Positions 1-9,062 of a stretch of DNA of 64,000 nt are shown here, one piece after another. The DNA lies in assembly GCA_009885845.1 (NCBI GenBank), contig VFJW01000033.1:91429-155428 (forward strand), read 5' to 3'. The notes below the pieces were generated by a model, which worked only from the letters and a program-made list of their open reading frames with translations, had not been told where the DNA came from and did no database searches. The translations under genes were made by a program, and so were the position numbers. Position 1 is the first letter of the stretch; each line of letters starts with the position of its first letter. This DNA comes from Geobacter sp. GTDB taxonomy: Bacteria; Desulfobacterota; Desulfuromonadia; Geobacterales; Pseudopelobacteraceae.

Positions 1-1
1 G

Positions 2-658
2 CCGTTTCCGGATGAGATTGATTTCCTGCTGGCACATGCGGGACGCTTTCTCGAACGCCAACCGACCCGTTCCGACATTCTCAGCACTTTTGCCGGACTC
101 AGGCCACTGCTCGGAGGAGAAAGGGGAAAGAAAACCGCACAGCTGAGCCGTGAATACCATCTGTCTGTTTCCGCTTCGGGGCTCGTTACTATTACCGGCG
201 GCAAATGGACCACCTATCGCAGCATGGCTGCTGTCGCGGTTGATGCTGCTGCCAACCGGGGTGGACTTGATCCACGTCCGTCGACTACCCGTTCACTGCG
301 CCTGCATGGCTGGGAAGCGCCATTAGTCAAATCGGGCGCACCGGACGGATATGGTTCCGACCGAGGACTGCTTGAACAACTTGCCGGTGAACACCCGGGG
401 TGGAAAGAGCAGTTGCACCCTCGCCTCCCCTGCACGACCGCTGAGATAATCTGGGCTGTGCGTTCCGAATGGGCACGAAGCGTGGAAGACGTACTTGCCC
501 GACGTACCCGGTCCCTCTTTCTGGACGCGGCTGCCAGCCGTGAAATCGCCCCCAGGGTGGCCCGCCTGATGGCAGCAGAACTTGGACGCGATCAAGCCTG
601 GCAAACTGAACAACTGGAACGTATTGACGTATATTCGAGGCAGTTTCTACCGGCCTGA
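2..658 (+). CDS. glpD: Glycerol-3-phosphate dehydrogenase, C-terminal part (5' truncated by window)
   Basis: The frame enters from the left edge and ends at the TGA at 656-658, giving about 218 residues. It is the C-terminal part of an FAD-dependent glycerol-3-phosphate dehydrogenase, which oxidises G3P to dihydroxyacetone phosphate and passes electrons to membrane quinones. Visible landmarks are STFAGLRPLL, SREYHL and ITGGKWTTYR (cap and FAD-contact region), followed by the helical DAO C-terminal domain. The ORF track begins at an internal Met (224) only because the true start lies outside the window. The next gene follows after 24 bp and carries a glycerophospholipid-type acyltransferase domain, so a shared transcript is plausible. 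Confidence 0.9.
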   Translation, partial: PFPDEIDFLLAHAGRFLERQPTRSDILSTFAGLRPLLGGERGKKTAQLSREYHLSVSASGLVTITGGKWTTYRSMAAVAVDAAANRGGLDPRPSTTRSLRLHGWEAPLVKSGAPDGYGSDRGLLEQLAGEHPGWKEQLHPRLPCTTAEIIWAVRSEWARSVEDVLARRTRSLFLDAAASREIAPRVARLMAAELGRDQAWQTEQLERIDVYSRQFLPA

Positions 659-682
659 GAGGCCACCCGAAAAGGACATACC

Positions 683-2833
683 ATGATTTATTCCGCCTAT
701 CTTGCCACTGGTCAGATGATTGCCTTCATGGAGGGTCTCTCCAAAATAAATGTCAGGGTCCACGGTCAGGAAATGATACCGGACGGTTCAATAATCTTTG
801 TCGTCAATCATTTTACCCGTATTGAAACCCTCCTGCTTCCCTATCACATCCATACACACACTCACGTTCCGGTCTGGTCGTTGGCCGATCACTCCTTTTT
901 TGAAGGCACTATCAGTGGTTTTCTGGCGAGAATCGGTGCGATTTCAACCAGAGATCCTGACCGGGACCGCCTGATCGTTAAAACCCTTTTGACCGGCGAA
1001 ACAGACTGGATCATTTTCCCTGAAGGGCAAATGGTCAAGGACAGGGAGGCCGTCACCAAACCCTCCATCTTAGGACTGTATCGTGGCAAACAGCGGACAG
1101 CCCATACCGGAGCGGCAACTCTCGCGCTGCGCACCGAATTTTATCGTAAACGTCTGCAGCACCTGCTTGCAGAAAATCCTGCTGAAACGGAACGCTTGCA
1201 AAATCTGTTTCAGATCGACGACCTGGAGCCGGTTCTGACCGGAAAAACATGGATCGTTCCGATCAACCTCACCTATTATCCGCTCCGGGCACGTGAAAAT
1301 GTGCTCAGTACCCTGGCTGATCGTTTTGCAGGCAATATTTCTGACCGACTGCGGGAGGAACTTCTGACTGAGGGATCCATGTTTTTTGAAGGAGTGGATA
1401 TCGACATCCGCTTTGGTCAGGCCATTCCGGTTTCGGAGTCACTCACCTCCCCCCGGATTATGCAGGACATGTTTTCCCTGAGACAGATAAATTTTGACGA
1501 CCAGCTCCCATCCCTCCCGGACATGCGCCAGGAAGCGACAACCCTGATGCACCGTTTCATGGCCGACATCTACAGTATGACCACAGTCAATCACGATCAT
1601 CTTTTTGCATCCCTGCTCAAGTCGCTTCCCTTTAACAGGATTTCCGAAGACGATTTCCGGCGACGTGTTTTTCTGCTGACCGATCTCGTCCCCGACAAAA
1701 CACTGGTCTTTTGCCACCAAAGCCTTGAGGTTGGTCAGATTGCCTTGCTGACTGATGACCGCTACCACAAATACCGCGACTTCCTGGAATTGGCCCGGGA
1801 AACCGGTGTCGTCCGCTGCGAAGATGGGTATCTGTTCCGGAATAGTGCTCACTTTTCTGCTGAGAGCCAATTGCACCGGATACGAATCGATAACCCGCTC
1901 GGAGTTGCGGCAAATGAAGTACAGCCGCTGTCAGGTCTGAAGCGTCAGGTGCGCTGGATGGCATGGCTGCCGGAAACACTGGTCCGCCACCGGGTTTCCA
2001 AAGTTCTGCAGCGTCAGGCGGCTGATCAATATGAAGCCGACTACGTACAATTCCGTCACCTTGTCGAGTCCAAAGAGCGTACTGTCGGCGCGCCTTTTTT
2101 ATTGAAGGGGACTTCACGGCAACTTGGCATCGTATTGGTACACGGTTTTCTGGCGGCCCCGCTCGAGATGAGAGAGCTTGCCGACTATCTGCACGGCAAA
2201 GGATATTGGGTATACTCTGTTCGTCTCCGAGGACACGGGACTTCTTCTGAAGACCTTGCCACACGGGTCGGGAGCGACTGGACTGAGTCGGTTGACCTCG
2301 GCTATGCATTGATAAACAGTATATGCAGACGGGTTGTGATCGGCGGGTTTTCTTTTGGCGGCGGACTGGCGCTGGACAGTGCCACCCGCATTTCCGGTTT
2401 GGCCGGAGTTTTTGCGGTTTCACCACCTTTTCGCCTCCGGGATCTGTCAACTCACTTCGCAGCGGCAGTTGCCACCTGGAACAGTCTCATGGACACAATG
2501 AACTTCCACGGGGCGGAAAAAGAATATATTGAACACATCCCGGAACATCCTCTGATCAACTATACGCGGATTCCGGTAGCGGCACTGACGGAACTGGAGA
2601 ATTTCATGAGCGATCTTGAATCGCGACTGGCGAATGTGACGGTGCCGACCCTGGTTGTGCAGGGTCTCGGGGATCCGGTGGTCCGTTCTGATGAAACAGC
2701 GCGTACGTTTGATCTGCTCGGAGCGGAACAGAAGCGGTATCTGCCCCTCGACTTCAATCGGCACGGAATACTTGCGGGGGAGGGTTCAGAGAAGGTTCAT
2801 GCGGAGATTGCAGCATTTATTGCCGGGCTGTGA
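683..2833 (+). CDS. PlsC-type acyltransferase fused to alpha/beta hydrolase
   Basis: This 716-residue protein has two catalytic halves. Residues about 35-270 resemble a lysophospholipid acyltransferase, with the acceptor motif NHFTRIE (Glu where HX4D usually has Asp) near residue 42 and FPEGQ near 112. Residues about 475-716 form an alpha/beta hydrolase: an oxyanion-type VHGF near 486, nucleophile elbow GFSFGG near 553 and a late FNRHG that probably carries the catalytic His. The middle (about 280-470) matches nothing I recognise. A role in acyl-lipid or lysophospholipid remodelling is inferred from the two domains and the adjacent glpD. The start is supported by AAAGGA six bases upstream of ATG. 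No signal peptide is visible. Confidence 0.75.
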   Translation: MIYSAYLATGQMIAFMEGLSKINVRVHGQEMIPDGSIIFVVNHFTRIETLLLPYHIHTHTHVPVWSLADHSFFEGTISGFLARIGAISTRDPDRDRLIVKTLLTGETDWIIFPEGQMVKDREAVTKPSILGLYRGKQRTAHTGAATLALRTEFYRKRLQHLLAENPAETERLQNLFQIDDLEPVLTGKTWIVPINLTYYPLRARENVLSTLADRFAGNISDRLREELLTEGSMFFEGVDIDIRFGQAIPVSESLTSPRIMQDMFSLRQINFDDQLPSLPDMRQEATTLMHRFMADIYSMTTVNHDHLFASLLKSLPFNRISEDDFRRRVFLLTDLVPDKTLVFCHQSLEVGQIALLTDDRYHKYRDFLELARETGVVRCEDGYLFRNSAHFSAESQLHRIRIDNPLGVAANEVQPLSGLKRQVRWMAWLPETLVRHRVSKVLQRQAADQYEADYVQFRHLVESKERTVGAPFLLKGTSRQLGIVLVHGFLAAPLEMRELADYLHGKGYWVYSVRLRGHGTSSEDLATRVGSDWTESVDLGYALINSICRRVVIGGFSFGGGLALDSATRISGLAGVFAVSPPFRLRDLSTHFAAAVATWNSLMDTMNFHGAEKEYIEHIPEHPLINYTRIPVAALTELENFMSDLESRLANVTVPTLVVQGLGDPVVRSDETARTFDLLGAEQKRYLPLDFNRHGILAGEGSEKVHAEIAAFIAGL

Positions 2834-3021
2834 AGATTCCCGCCTTGCGCCAAACCACCTGACAAACGCAGTCAAATACAAGTGTCAGATGAGCGGAATA
2901 TGAAAACCAATAAGCGCCTTCAGGACAATTTGGAAGGTGATGGTTTCGGGGATCGTGTCTACCTGCTCAACTATCCGAACTAAATAATAAAAACACGGCG
3001 GCATGCTTTTTTTGAGGGCTT

Positions 3022-6000
3022 TTATACGTCTTTCCCGCATTCCTTTTGTGCAGATTTGTCCTGATACATCCTCTCATCACTCAGCTTTAATGCTTTTGCA
3101 AGCTGGTCCATATTTTCTGCAGTTGCAATTCCAAATGCGATGCTTACGCTGCCACTGGTGATTTCAGGGCAGTTCCTGATTCTCTCGACCGCTTCCTCCG
3201 CGACGTCACTGCCGGATTCCGGAAGAAGAACGGCAAATTCATCACCGCCGATGCGGGCAACTATATCTTCAGCCCGGAATACCGTCACGATAATCCGCGC
3301 CGCCAGACGGATCAAAGAATCCCCCGCGTCATGCCCCAATGTGTCATTGACTGTTTTAAGGCCATTGACATCAGCCATCACGATACTCACGGGAAACATT
3401 CTGCTGTGGGCAAACCGTTCCAGCTCTTCATCAAAAAAAGCCCGGTTATAGAGGTCGGTCAACGCATCGTGCGTATTGTCATGACGGAGCGTCATTTCAA
3501 TCTCTTTGCGGGTGGTAATATCATGGACGATACCTATGATGCCGATGACGGCGCCACTGTCATTAAAAATGGGGGTTTTGATCTTTTCCACGTAATTGAC
3601 CTTCCCCTCGCGATCAACAACGTACTCTTCAAAATATGTGCGATTACCGGATACGATGACATCATTGAAGTCTTTTTCATGCTTTTCGGCAAGTTCATGC
3701 GGATAAATGTCATAATCGCTCTTCCCGATCAGATCCTGCGGTGTCACCCCCAATTCATTGCAGAACGGATCGTTTACTGCGACATACATTCCCTCCTTGT
3801 TCTTAAGCCAGGCGATATTGGGAATATTGTTGAGAATTGCCTGCTGCTGTCGGATGACTTCGCTGATCCGCTCTTCAGCGAGTTTGCGGGCGGTGATATC
3901 CTCCATCGCCAGAAGGATGATGCGTGAGCCGATATTATCCCGGAAAATCTGCCGCGCGTTCAGCAGAATGGTCTTGCGGCCGATGCCGGGAAATTCATGT
4001 TCGACCTCGTAGCCGTTGATGACGGTATCAAGCGGGAGGATCTCCTCGATAAGCACCCGCAGCCGGGGAATATCCCACTGACGATTACCGAGGTCATAGA
4101 TGAAAATACCGATGGTTTCTTCGGGTGTGACCTTAAACGTTTCGTAGAAGCTGTGGTTGGCGGTAAGGATTTTCAGGTCCGAATTCAGCACCACCAGCGG
4201 CTCGCGCACGGTTTCGACGATGTTCTCGGCATATTCCAGTGCAATCTGGATTTCCGCTTCCAACTGTTTGCGGGCGGTAATATCCTCCATCGCCAGGAGG
4301 ATGATGCGTGAGCCGATATTTTCCCGGAAAATCTGCCGCGCATTCAGCAGAATCGTCTTACGGCCGATACCGGGAAAATCATGTTCGACCTCGTAACCGT
4401 TGATGACGGTATCAAGCGGGAGAATTTCCTCGACAAGTACCCGCAGCCGGGGAATATCCCACTGGCGGTTGCCGAGATCGTAGATGAAATTGCCGATGGT
4501 ATCTTCGGATGTGACCTTAAATGTCTCATAGAAGCTGTGGTTGGCGGTAAGGATCTTCAGGTCGGAATTCAGCACCACCATCGGCTCGCGCACGGTTTCG
4601 ACGATGTTCTCGGCATATTCCCGTGCAATCTGGATTTCCGCTTCCAGCTGCTTGCGGGCGGTGATATCCTCCATCGCCAGAAGGATGATGCGTGAGCCGA
4701 TATTATCCCGGAAAATCTGCCGGGCGTTGAGCAGAATGCTCTTGTGGCCGATATACGGGAAATCATGCTCAACTTCATAGCCGTTGATCACGGTATCCTG
4801 AGGGAGGATCTCTTCAACAAGAACCCGCAGCCGGGGAATATCCCACTGCCGGTTACCGAGATCATAGATAAAGTTCCCGATGGTATCTTCGGATGTGACC
4901 ATAAAGGTGTCGTAGAAGCTGTGGTTGGCGGTAAGTACCTTCAGGTCGGAATTCAGCACCACCAGCGGCTCGCGCACGGTCTCGACGATGTTCTCGGCAT
5001 ATTCCCGTGCAATCTGGATTTCCGCTTCCAGCTGCTTGCGGGCGGTAATATCCTCCATGGCCAGAAGGATAATATGCGAGCCGATATCCTCCCGGAAAAT
5101 CTGTCGTCCGTTCAGGAGAATCGTCTTGCGGCCGATCCCGGGGAAATCATGTTCGACCTCATAACCGTTGAACACGGTATCGTGAGGGAGGATATCCTCA
5201 AAAAGTACCCGCAGCTTGGGAATGTCCCACTGCCGGTTGCCGAGGTCATAGATGAAGTTTCCGATGGTTTCCCGGGGTGTGACCCTGAACGTCTCATAGA
5301 AACTGTGGTTGGCGGTAATTATCTTCAGGTCGGAATTCAGCACCACCAGCGGTTCGCGCACGGTCTCGACAATGTTCTCGGCATATTCCAGCGCATCCTG
5401 AATTTCTACTTCCAGCAGTTTGCGGGCGGTAATATCCTCCATGGCCAGGAGGATGATGCGTGAGGCAATATCCTCCCGGAAAATCTGCCGGGCATTCAGG
5501 AGAATCGTCTTACGGCCGATACCGGGAAAATCGTGTTCGACTTCATAGCCGTTGAACACGGTATCGTGAGGGAGGATTTCCTCAAAAAGTACCCGCAGTT
5601 TGGGAATGTCCCACTGCCGGTTGCCGAGGTCGTAGATAAAGTTTCCGATGGTTTCATGAGCCGTTACCTTGAAGGTTTCATAGAAACTGTGGTTGGCGGT
5701 CAGGATCTTCAGATCCGAATTCAGCACCACCAGCGGTTCGCGCACAGTCTCGACAATGTTCTCGGCATATTCCCGGGCATTCTGGATTTCAGTTTCCAGC
5801 TGCTTGCGTTCGCTGACATCCCTCATAATCCCGATGGCATGCCTCTTTCCCTTGATAGTCAGGGCCGATACGGAAAGCTCCATCGGAAATTCCGTCCCAT
5901 CCTTGCGGAGTGCTGAGACTTCATTCCTTTTGCCGATGAACGGACCGGTACCCTCTGCCCTGAATCGATCGAAACCCTTCTTTGCGCTGTCGCAGAGCCG

Positions 6001-6741
6001 TTTGGGAACAAACAGATTGTGGAAATCCTGCCCGATAATCTCAGCAGTAGAACTGCCGAACATTTTCTCCGCGGCAGCATTGCAGAATGTTACCGTTTCG
6101 CTGTCATCCATCATGATAATCGCGTCAACAGCCATTTCCGCCAGACGATACATCCGCTCTTCACTCACCCGCAGTGCATCCTCTGCCAGCTTGCGCCTCG
6201 TTATGTCGATCAGGGCGCATCGGCACTGCTGCCCCTGATCAGTCGCCTTGGCTTCAATCTGCAGGACAAGCGAAAGTTTTCCTTTACTGAGGAGCGCCAC
6301 CTCACAGGACTCCTTGCGTTGACTGTGAAATACCGTTCCGAGGAAGGCGGCGAACGCGGGACGATATTCTTGCGCAACGAACTGTCCGAAACGGGCGCCG
6401 ATCAATCGAGAACGCACCCGCCCCAGAAGAGTGGCGCCGCTGAGGTTCACGGAGCAGATGACGCCGTCGAGATCGAGCGTGGCGTAGCCGACCGGGGCAA
6501 AGTCGTAGAGATCAGTGTAGTTTTCCAGAGCCCGCTCCACTTCGTCCCGCGCCTTGCGGAGCTCTGCGTTCTGTATCTCCAGCTCAATCTGGTGAACTTC
6601 AAGCTCATGTACCAGCTTCTTCATGGCATCGTCAGTCCGGACAGGAAGCAATTCGTGCACCTGTGCACCAAGCCGCTCTTCCGCAGTGCGCCGCAAATCG
6701 GATGCATTTTTCATGAGGTTTTTCACAGTGCTGTTTTTCAT
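3022..6741 (-). CDS. Diguanylate cyclase with eight PAS domains (five tandem duplicates)
   Basis: Predicted c-di-GMP synthase of 1239 residues. After an N-terminal coiled segment come two PAS domains, then five nearly identical 128-residue PAS units sharing NIVETVREPL, YDLGNRQWDIP and NGYEVEH, then an eighth PAS and a C-terminal GGDEF domain. The active site ARIGGDEFAVLLPES lies near residue 1170, and RAED five residues before it forms the RxxD product-inhibition site. No EAL or HD-GYP domain and no membrane segments are seen, so it is probably a cytosolic sensor. I prefer the ATG at 6741 over the listed upstream start because AGGAGG sits six bases before it. It is the last gene of a minus-strand run behind an HD-GYP phosphodiesterase. 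Confidence 0.9.
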   Translation of the reverse strand: MKNSTVKNLMKNASDLRRTAEERLGAQVHELLPVRTDDAMKKLVHELEVHQIELEIQNAELRKARDEVERALENYTDLYDFAPVGYATLDLDGVICSVNLSGATLLGRVRSRLIGARFGQFVAQEYRPAFAAFLGTVFHSQRKESCEVALLSKGKLSLVLQIEAKATDQGQQCRCALIDITRRKLAEDALRVSEERMYRLAEMAVDAIIMMDDSETVTFCNAAAEKMFGSSTAEIIGQDFHNLFVPKRLCDSAKKGFDRFRAEGTGPFIGKRNEVSALRKDGTEFPMELSVSALTIKGKRHAIGIMRDVSERKQLETEIQNAREYAENIVETVREPLVVLNSDLKILTANHSFYETFKVTAHETIGNFIYDLGNRQWDIPKLRVLFEEILPHDTVFNGYEVEHDFPGIGRKTILLNARQIFREDIASRIILLAMEDITARKLLEVEIQDALEYAENIVETVREPLVVLNSDLKIITANHSFYETFRVTPRETIGNFIYDLGNRQWDIPKLRVLFEDILPHDTVFNGYEVEHDFPGIGRKTILLNGRQIFREDIGSHIILLAMEDITARKQLEAEIQIAREYAENIVETVREPLVVLNSDLKVLTANHSFYDTFMVTSEDTIGNFIYDLGNRQWDIPRLRVLVEEILPQDTVINGYEVEHDFPYIGHKSILLNARQIFRDNIGSRIILLAMEDITARKQLEAEIQIAREYAENIVETVREPMVVLNSDLKILTANHSFYETFKVTSEDTIGNFIYDLGNRQWDIPRLRVLVEEILPLDTVINGYEVEHDFPGIGRKTILLNARQIFRENIGSRIILLAMEDITARKQLEAEIQIALEYAENIVETVREPLVVLNSDLKILTANHSFYETFKVTPEETIGIFIYDLGNRQWDIPRLRVLIEEILPLDTVINGYEVEHEFPGIGRKTILLNARQIFRDNIGSRIILLAMEDITARKLAEERISEVIRQQQAILNNIPNIAWLKNKEGMYVAVNDPFCNELGVTPQDLIGKSDYDIYPHELAEKHEKDFNDVIVSGNRTYFEEYVVDREGKVNYVEKIKTPIFNDSGAVIGIIGIVHDITTRKEIEMTLRHDNTHDALTDLYNRAFFDEELERFAHSRMFPVSIVMADVNGLKTVNDTLGHDAGDSLIRLAARIIVTVFRAEDIVARIGGDEFAVLLPESGSDVAEEAVERIRNCPEITSGSVSIAFGIATAENMDQLAKALKLSDERMYQDKSAQKECGKDV
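3862..5781 (-). repeat. Five tandem 384-bp units encoding identical-type PAS domains
   Basis: The phrase tcctccatcgcc or tcctccatggcc recurs at exact 384-bp steps (3901, 4285, 4669, 5053, 5437). Five in-frame units of 128 codons are therefore stacked head to tail inside the diguanylate cyclase gene. The units differ mainly by scattered substitutions and keep the same length, which indicates recent duplication or ongoing homogenisation. The matching antisense ORFs in the track are shadows of these units. Confidence 0.95.
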
Positions 6742-6828
6742 CGCCGCCCTCCTGTCTGGTACCAAAATCCGGGAACCGCTGTTTTTCCCGCACCGTTCCG
6801 TTTCCTACCGGTATCCGGCGCCATGTGC

Positions 6829-8775
6829 TTACTCCGCAAGAATGTTTGAATCCAGACACACCTTGACAACGTGCGGGTCGAAGTGTGTTCCCGAAAGCGA
6901 CCGGAGATACTTGCGAACTTTTGTTACTGACCAGGAGGAGCGGTAGAGGCGGTCGGACCTCAGAGCATCCCACACGTCAACCACCGCAAAGATCCGCGCC
7001 ACAAGAGGAATCTGCTCACCTTTCAAGCCGAGCGGGTACCCGGTGCCGTCCCATTTTTCATGGTGGGCGTACGGGATGTCGAGTGCCAGACGGAGATAAC
7101 TGATCGGAGAGAGCATTTCGTAGGCAAAAACCGGATGTTTTTTCATCACGACCCATTCTGCCTCGGTCAATGTCTCATATTTGAGCAGGATCCCGTCCGG
7201 AATCCCCATCTTGCCGATGTCATGCAGCAGCGCACCCCAGCGGACCTGCACCAGCTCCGCTTCACTCAGACCGAACAACCGTGCCAGCTTGACGGTCAAC
7301 AGAGCCACCCTCTGGGTGTGCCCGGCTGTTTCATTGTCACGCAACTCCATCGCCCGCGACCACCCTTCGATGGTGGCGTCATACGCCTGAAAAAGGTCGG
7401 TGTTCGAATGCTGCAGGTCATCGAACAGGGTAACATTATCGATGGCAATCGCGGCCTGCGCCGCCAGAGCTTTCAGGAAATCAAGCCACTCGTCATCCCG
7501 TACCAGCCGGGAGCGGTGAAAGACCTCCAGCACCCCCACAACCTCTCCTTTCGCGATCAGCGGCACCCCGTAGTAGTTGACAAAATTCTCCCCGGCAAGA
7601 AGTATCCCGCGCAGAAAGGTGTCGTGTTCAAGCGCCAGATCATCAATATGCACGACTGTGCGTTCCTGGGCGGCACGGCCGGCATATCCTTCGCCGAACG
7701 GCTGGCTGACGTGCTTGATGGCACTGCTGGTAAAACCGCGACCAGCGACGTACTCCAGCGACTGAGACCGGGGATTGAACAGCAGTACGTCGGCGGCATC
7801 AACCTCCAGTTGAACAATGACATGGGTGAGGAGCGTAGACAGGCTGAGATTCAGGTCAAAACTGAAATTGATGGCACGGTCGATTTCAACCAGGGCGGTC
7901 AGATGTTCCACATGCCGCTGAATCCGTTCCTCTGCGTACTTGATGGCGCTGACGTCTGCGAACATCACCACTACCTGCCGCAGCACGCCGCTGCCGTTAA
8001 ACTCGGGATAGGCATTAACCAGCAGCCACCGGTGTTCTTCCTCCCCCTGCCGGACAATTCCCATGACCAGATTTTTCAGCACCTGCCCCGAGGCGATAAC
8101 CTGATTGAAGGGGTACTCGTCAGCGGGCATCGGGGTGCCGTCCTCGCGGATATAGTGCCAATCCAGATCGTGGGCCACCGTGCAGAGCAGTTGTTCCGGC
8201 AGCAGCCCGAGCAGCAGTGAGGCTTCGGGATTACACTGTATAATCCGGGTATCGGCGGCATGGACAACGACACCGATGGGCAGATTATTGATCAGCAGCC
8301 CGTGATCCTCCTCTTTTGCCAGCAGGTCCGCCTCGACTTTCCTCCGGGCGCTGATGTCACGGATATTACACTGAATAACCTTTTCATCACCAACCAGATA
8401 CACGTTGCTGACGAATTCCACCTGCATCTGACGACCATCTTTCGTCCGCAGCGGCAGGTTTTCGTAGCGCACATACTCACGCGTCTGCAATTCCTGGAAA
8501 GAGCGTTTACTGGCTTCAATATCCTTGAACGCACCGACCTCCCAGAGTTTCTTCTGCACGAATTCTTTCCGCGAGTAGCCCAGCATATTGATCAGGTACG
8601 GATTGACGTCACTGATTGCACCGGTCCCGGCATCCAGAATCAAAATACCATCCTGCGCTGATTCGAACAGGCGGCGGTAGCGAAGTTCCGAGTTTTTGAG
8701 CGTCTGCGTCGCCTTTGCCTGTTCGGGGGTGGGTATCCGGCGCGGCGCGTGTACCTCTGCAGCAGTCTGTTTCAT
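6829..8775 (-). CDS. PAS-PAS-GAF HD-GYP domain phosphodiesterase
   Basis: A 648-residue signalling protein predicted to hydrolyse c-di-GMP. PAS domains span about residues 30-145 and 155-280, a GAF domain about 290-440 and the HD-GYP domain about 455-640. The catalytic signature is complete: HTQRV, LLHDIGKMGIPD near 517, and HHEKWDGTGYP near 575. There are no membrane segments or receiver domain, so the input is likely a cytosolic ligand or redox state. It lies 23 bp downstream of the ferredoxin and 87 bp upstream of the diguanylate cyclase, so opposing c-di-GMP activities are probably co-transcribed. The ribosome binding site is weak (GTGAGAG). Confidence 0.9.
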   Translation of the reverse strand: MKQTAAEVHAPRRIPTPEQAKATQTLKNSELRYRRLFESAQDGILILDAGTGAISDVNPYLINMLGYSRKEFVQKKLWEVGAFKDIEASKRSFQELQTREYVRYENLPLRTKDGRQMQVEFVSNVYLVGDEKVIQCNIRDISARRKVEADLLAKEEDHGLLINNLPIGVVVHAADTRIIQCNPEASLLLGLLPEQLLCTVAHDLDWHYIREDGTPMPADEYPFNQVIASGQVLKNLVMGIVRQGEEEHRWLLVNAYPEFNGSGVLRQVVVMFADVSAIKYAEERIQRHVEHLTALVEIDRAINFSFDLNLSLSTLLTHVIVQLEVDAADVLLFNPRSQSLEYVAGRGFTSSAIKHVSQPFGEGYAGRAAQERTVVHIDDLALEHDTFLRGILLAGENFVNYYGVPLIAKGEVVGVLEVFHRSRLVRDDEWLDFLKALAAQAAIAIDNVTLFDDLQHSNTDLFQAYDATIEGWSRAMELRDNETAGHTQRVALLTVKLARLFGLSEAELVQVRWGALLHDIGKMGIPDGILLKYETLTEAEWVVMKKHPVFAYEMLSPISYLRLALDIPYAHHEKWDGTGYPLGLKGEQIPLVARIFAVVDVWDALRSDRLYRSSWSVTKVRKYLRSLSGTHFDPHVVKVCLDSNILAE

Positions 8776-8798
8776 GGCACTCTCACTTTCAATTTCAA

Positions 8799-8990
8799 TC
8801 AGTCCCGCCAGTAGATACAGGAAACCGGACAGACATCCATGGCCTCCTGCTGGATAGTGTCTTCGGTCTCCCCTCCCGGATCGTAGACTTCCGCCTTATC
8901 GTGGTCAGCCAGACGAAATACTTCCGGGACATTTATCACACAGAGTTCACACCCGATACACGCATCCTGATCCACCCATGGCTTTCTCAT
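8799..8990 (-). CDS. Small ferredoxin, single [4Fe-4S] cluster type
   Basis: This 63-residue protein has the arrangement CIGCELC near the N-terminus and CP(V)SC near the C-terminus, giving four likely ligands for one [4Fe-4S] cluster. The C-terminal half is acidic, as in single-cluster ferredoxins. It is presumably a soluble electron carrier. The ORF track starts four codons earlier, but that ATG lies within the GGAGGATG Shine-Dalgarno stretch. The second ATG (8990) has GGAGG five bases upstream and is the better start. Its position directly ahead of the HD-GYP and GGDEF genes is unusual and may link redox state to c-di-GMP turnover (inference). Confidence 0.85.
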   Translation of the reverse strand: MRKPWVDQDACIGCELCVINVPEVFRLADHDKAEVYDPGGETEDTIQQEAMDVCPVSCIYWRD

Positions 8991-9062
8991 GTCATCCTCC
9001 AATATTCCTATGATTCTGTTTGCACCGGTTTTTGCTACAGAGAGCTCCTGTCGGTGTTAGCC

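Noticed and set aside
1632-2450. 272-aa minus-strand ORF opposite the acyltransferase-hydrolase gene
   Set aside because: It is a shadow frame within a well-supported gene, with low-complexity basic composition and no start signal.
2900-2983. 27-codon + strand ORF (MKTNKRLQDNL...) after the acyltransferase gene
   Set aside because: The ribosome binding site is weak and nothing about the sequence suggests a known family; the gap is only 188 bp.
4744-5463. Long + strand ORF of 239 aa, with relatives at 3331, 4381 and 5533, opposite the PAS repeats
   Set aside because: These frames exist because the repeated PAS codons leave the antisense frame open. They repeat with the same 384-bp period, lack ribosome binding sites and resemble no protein.
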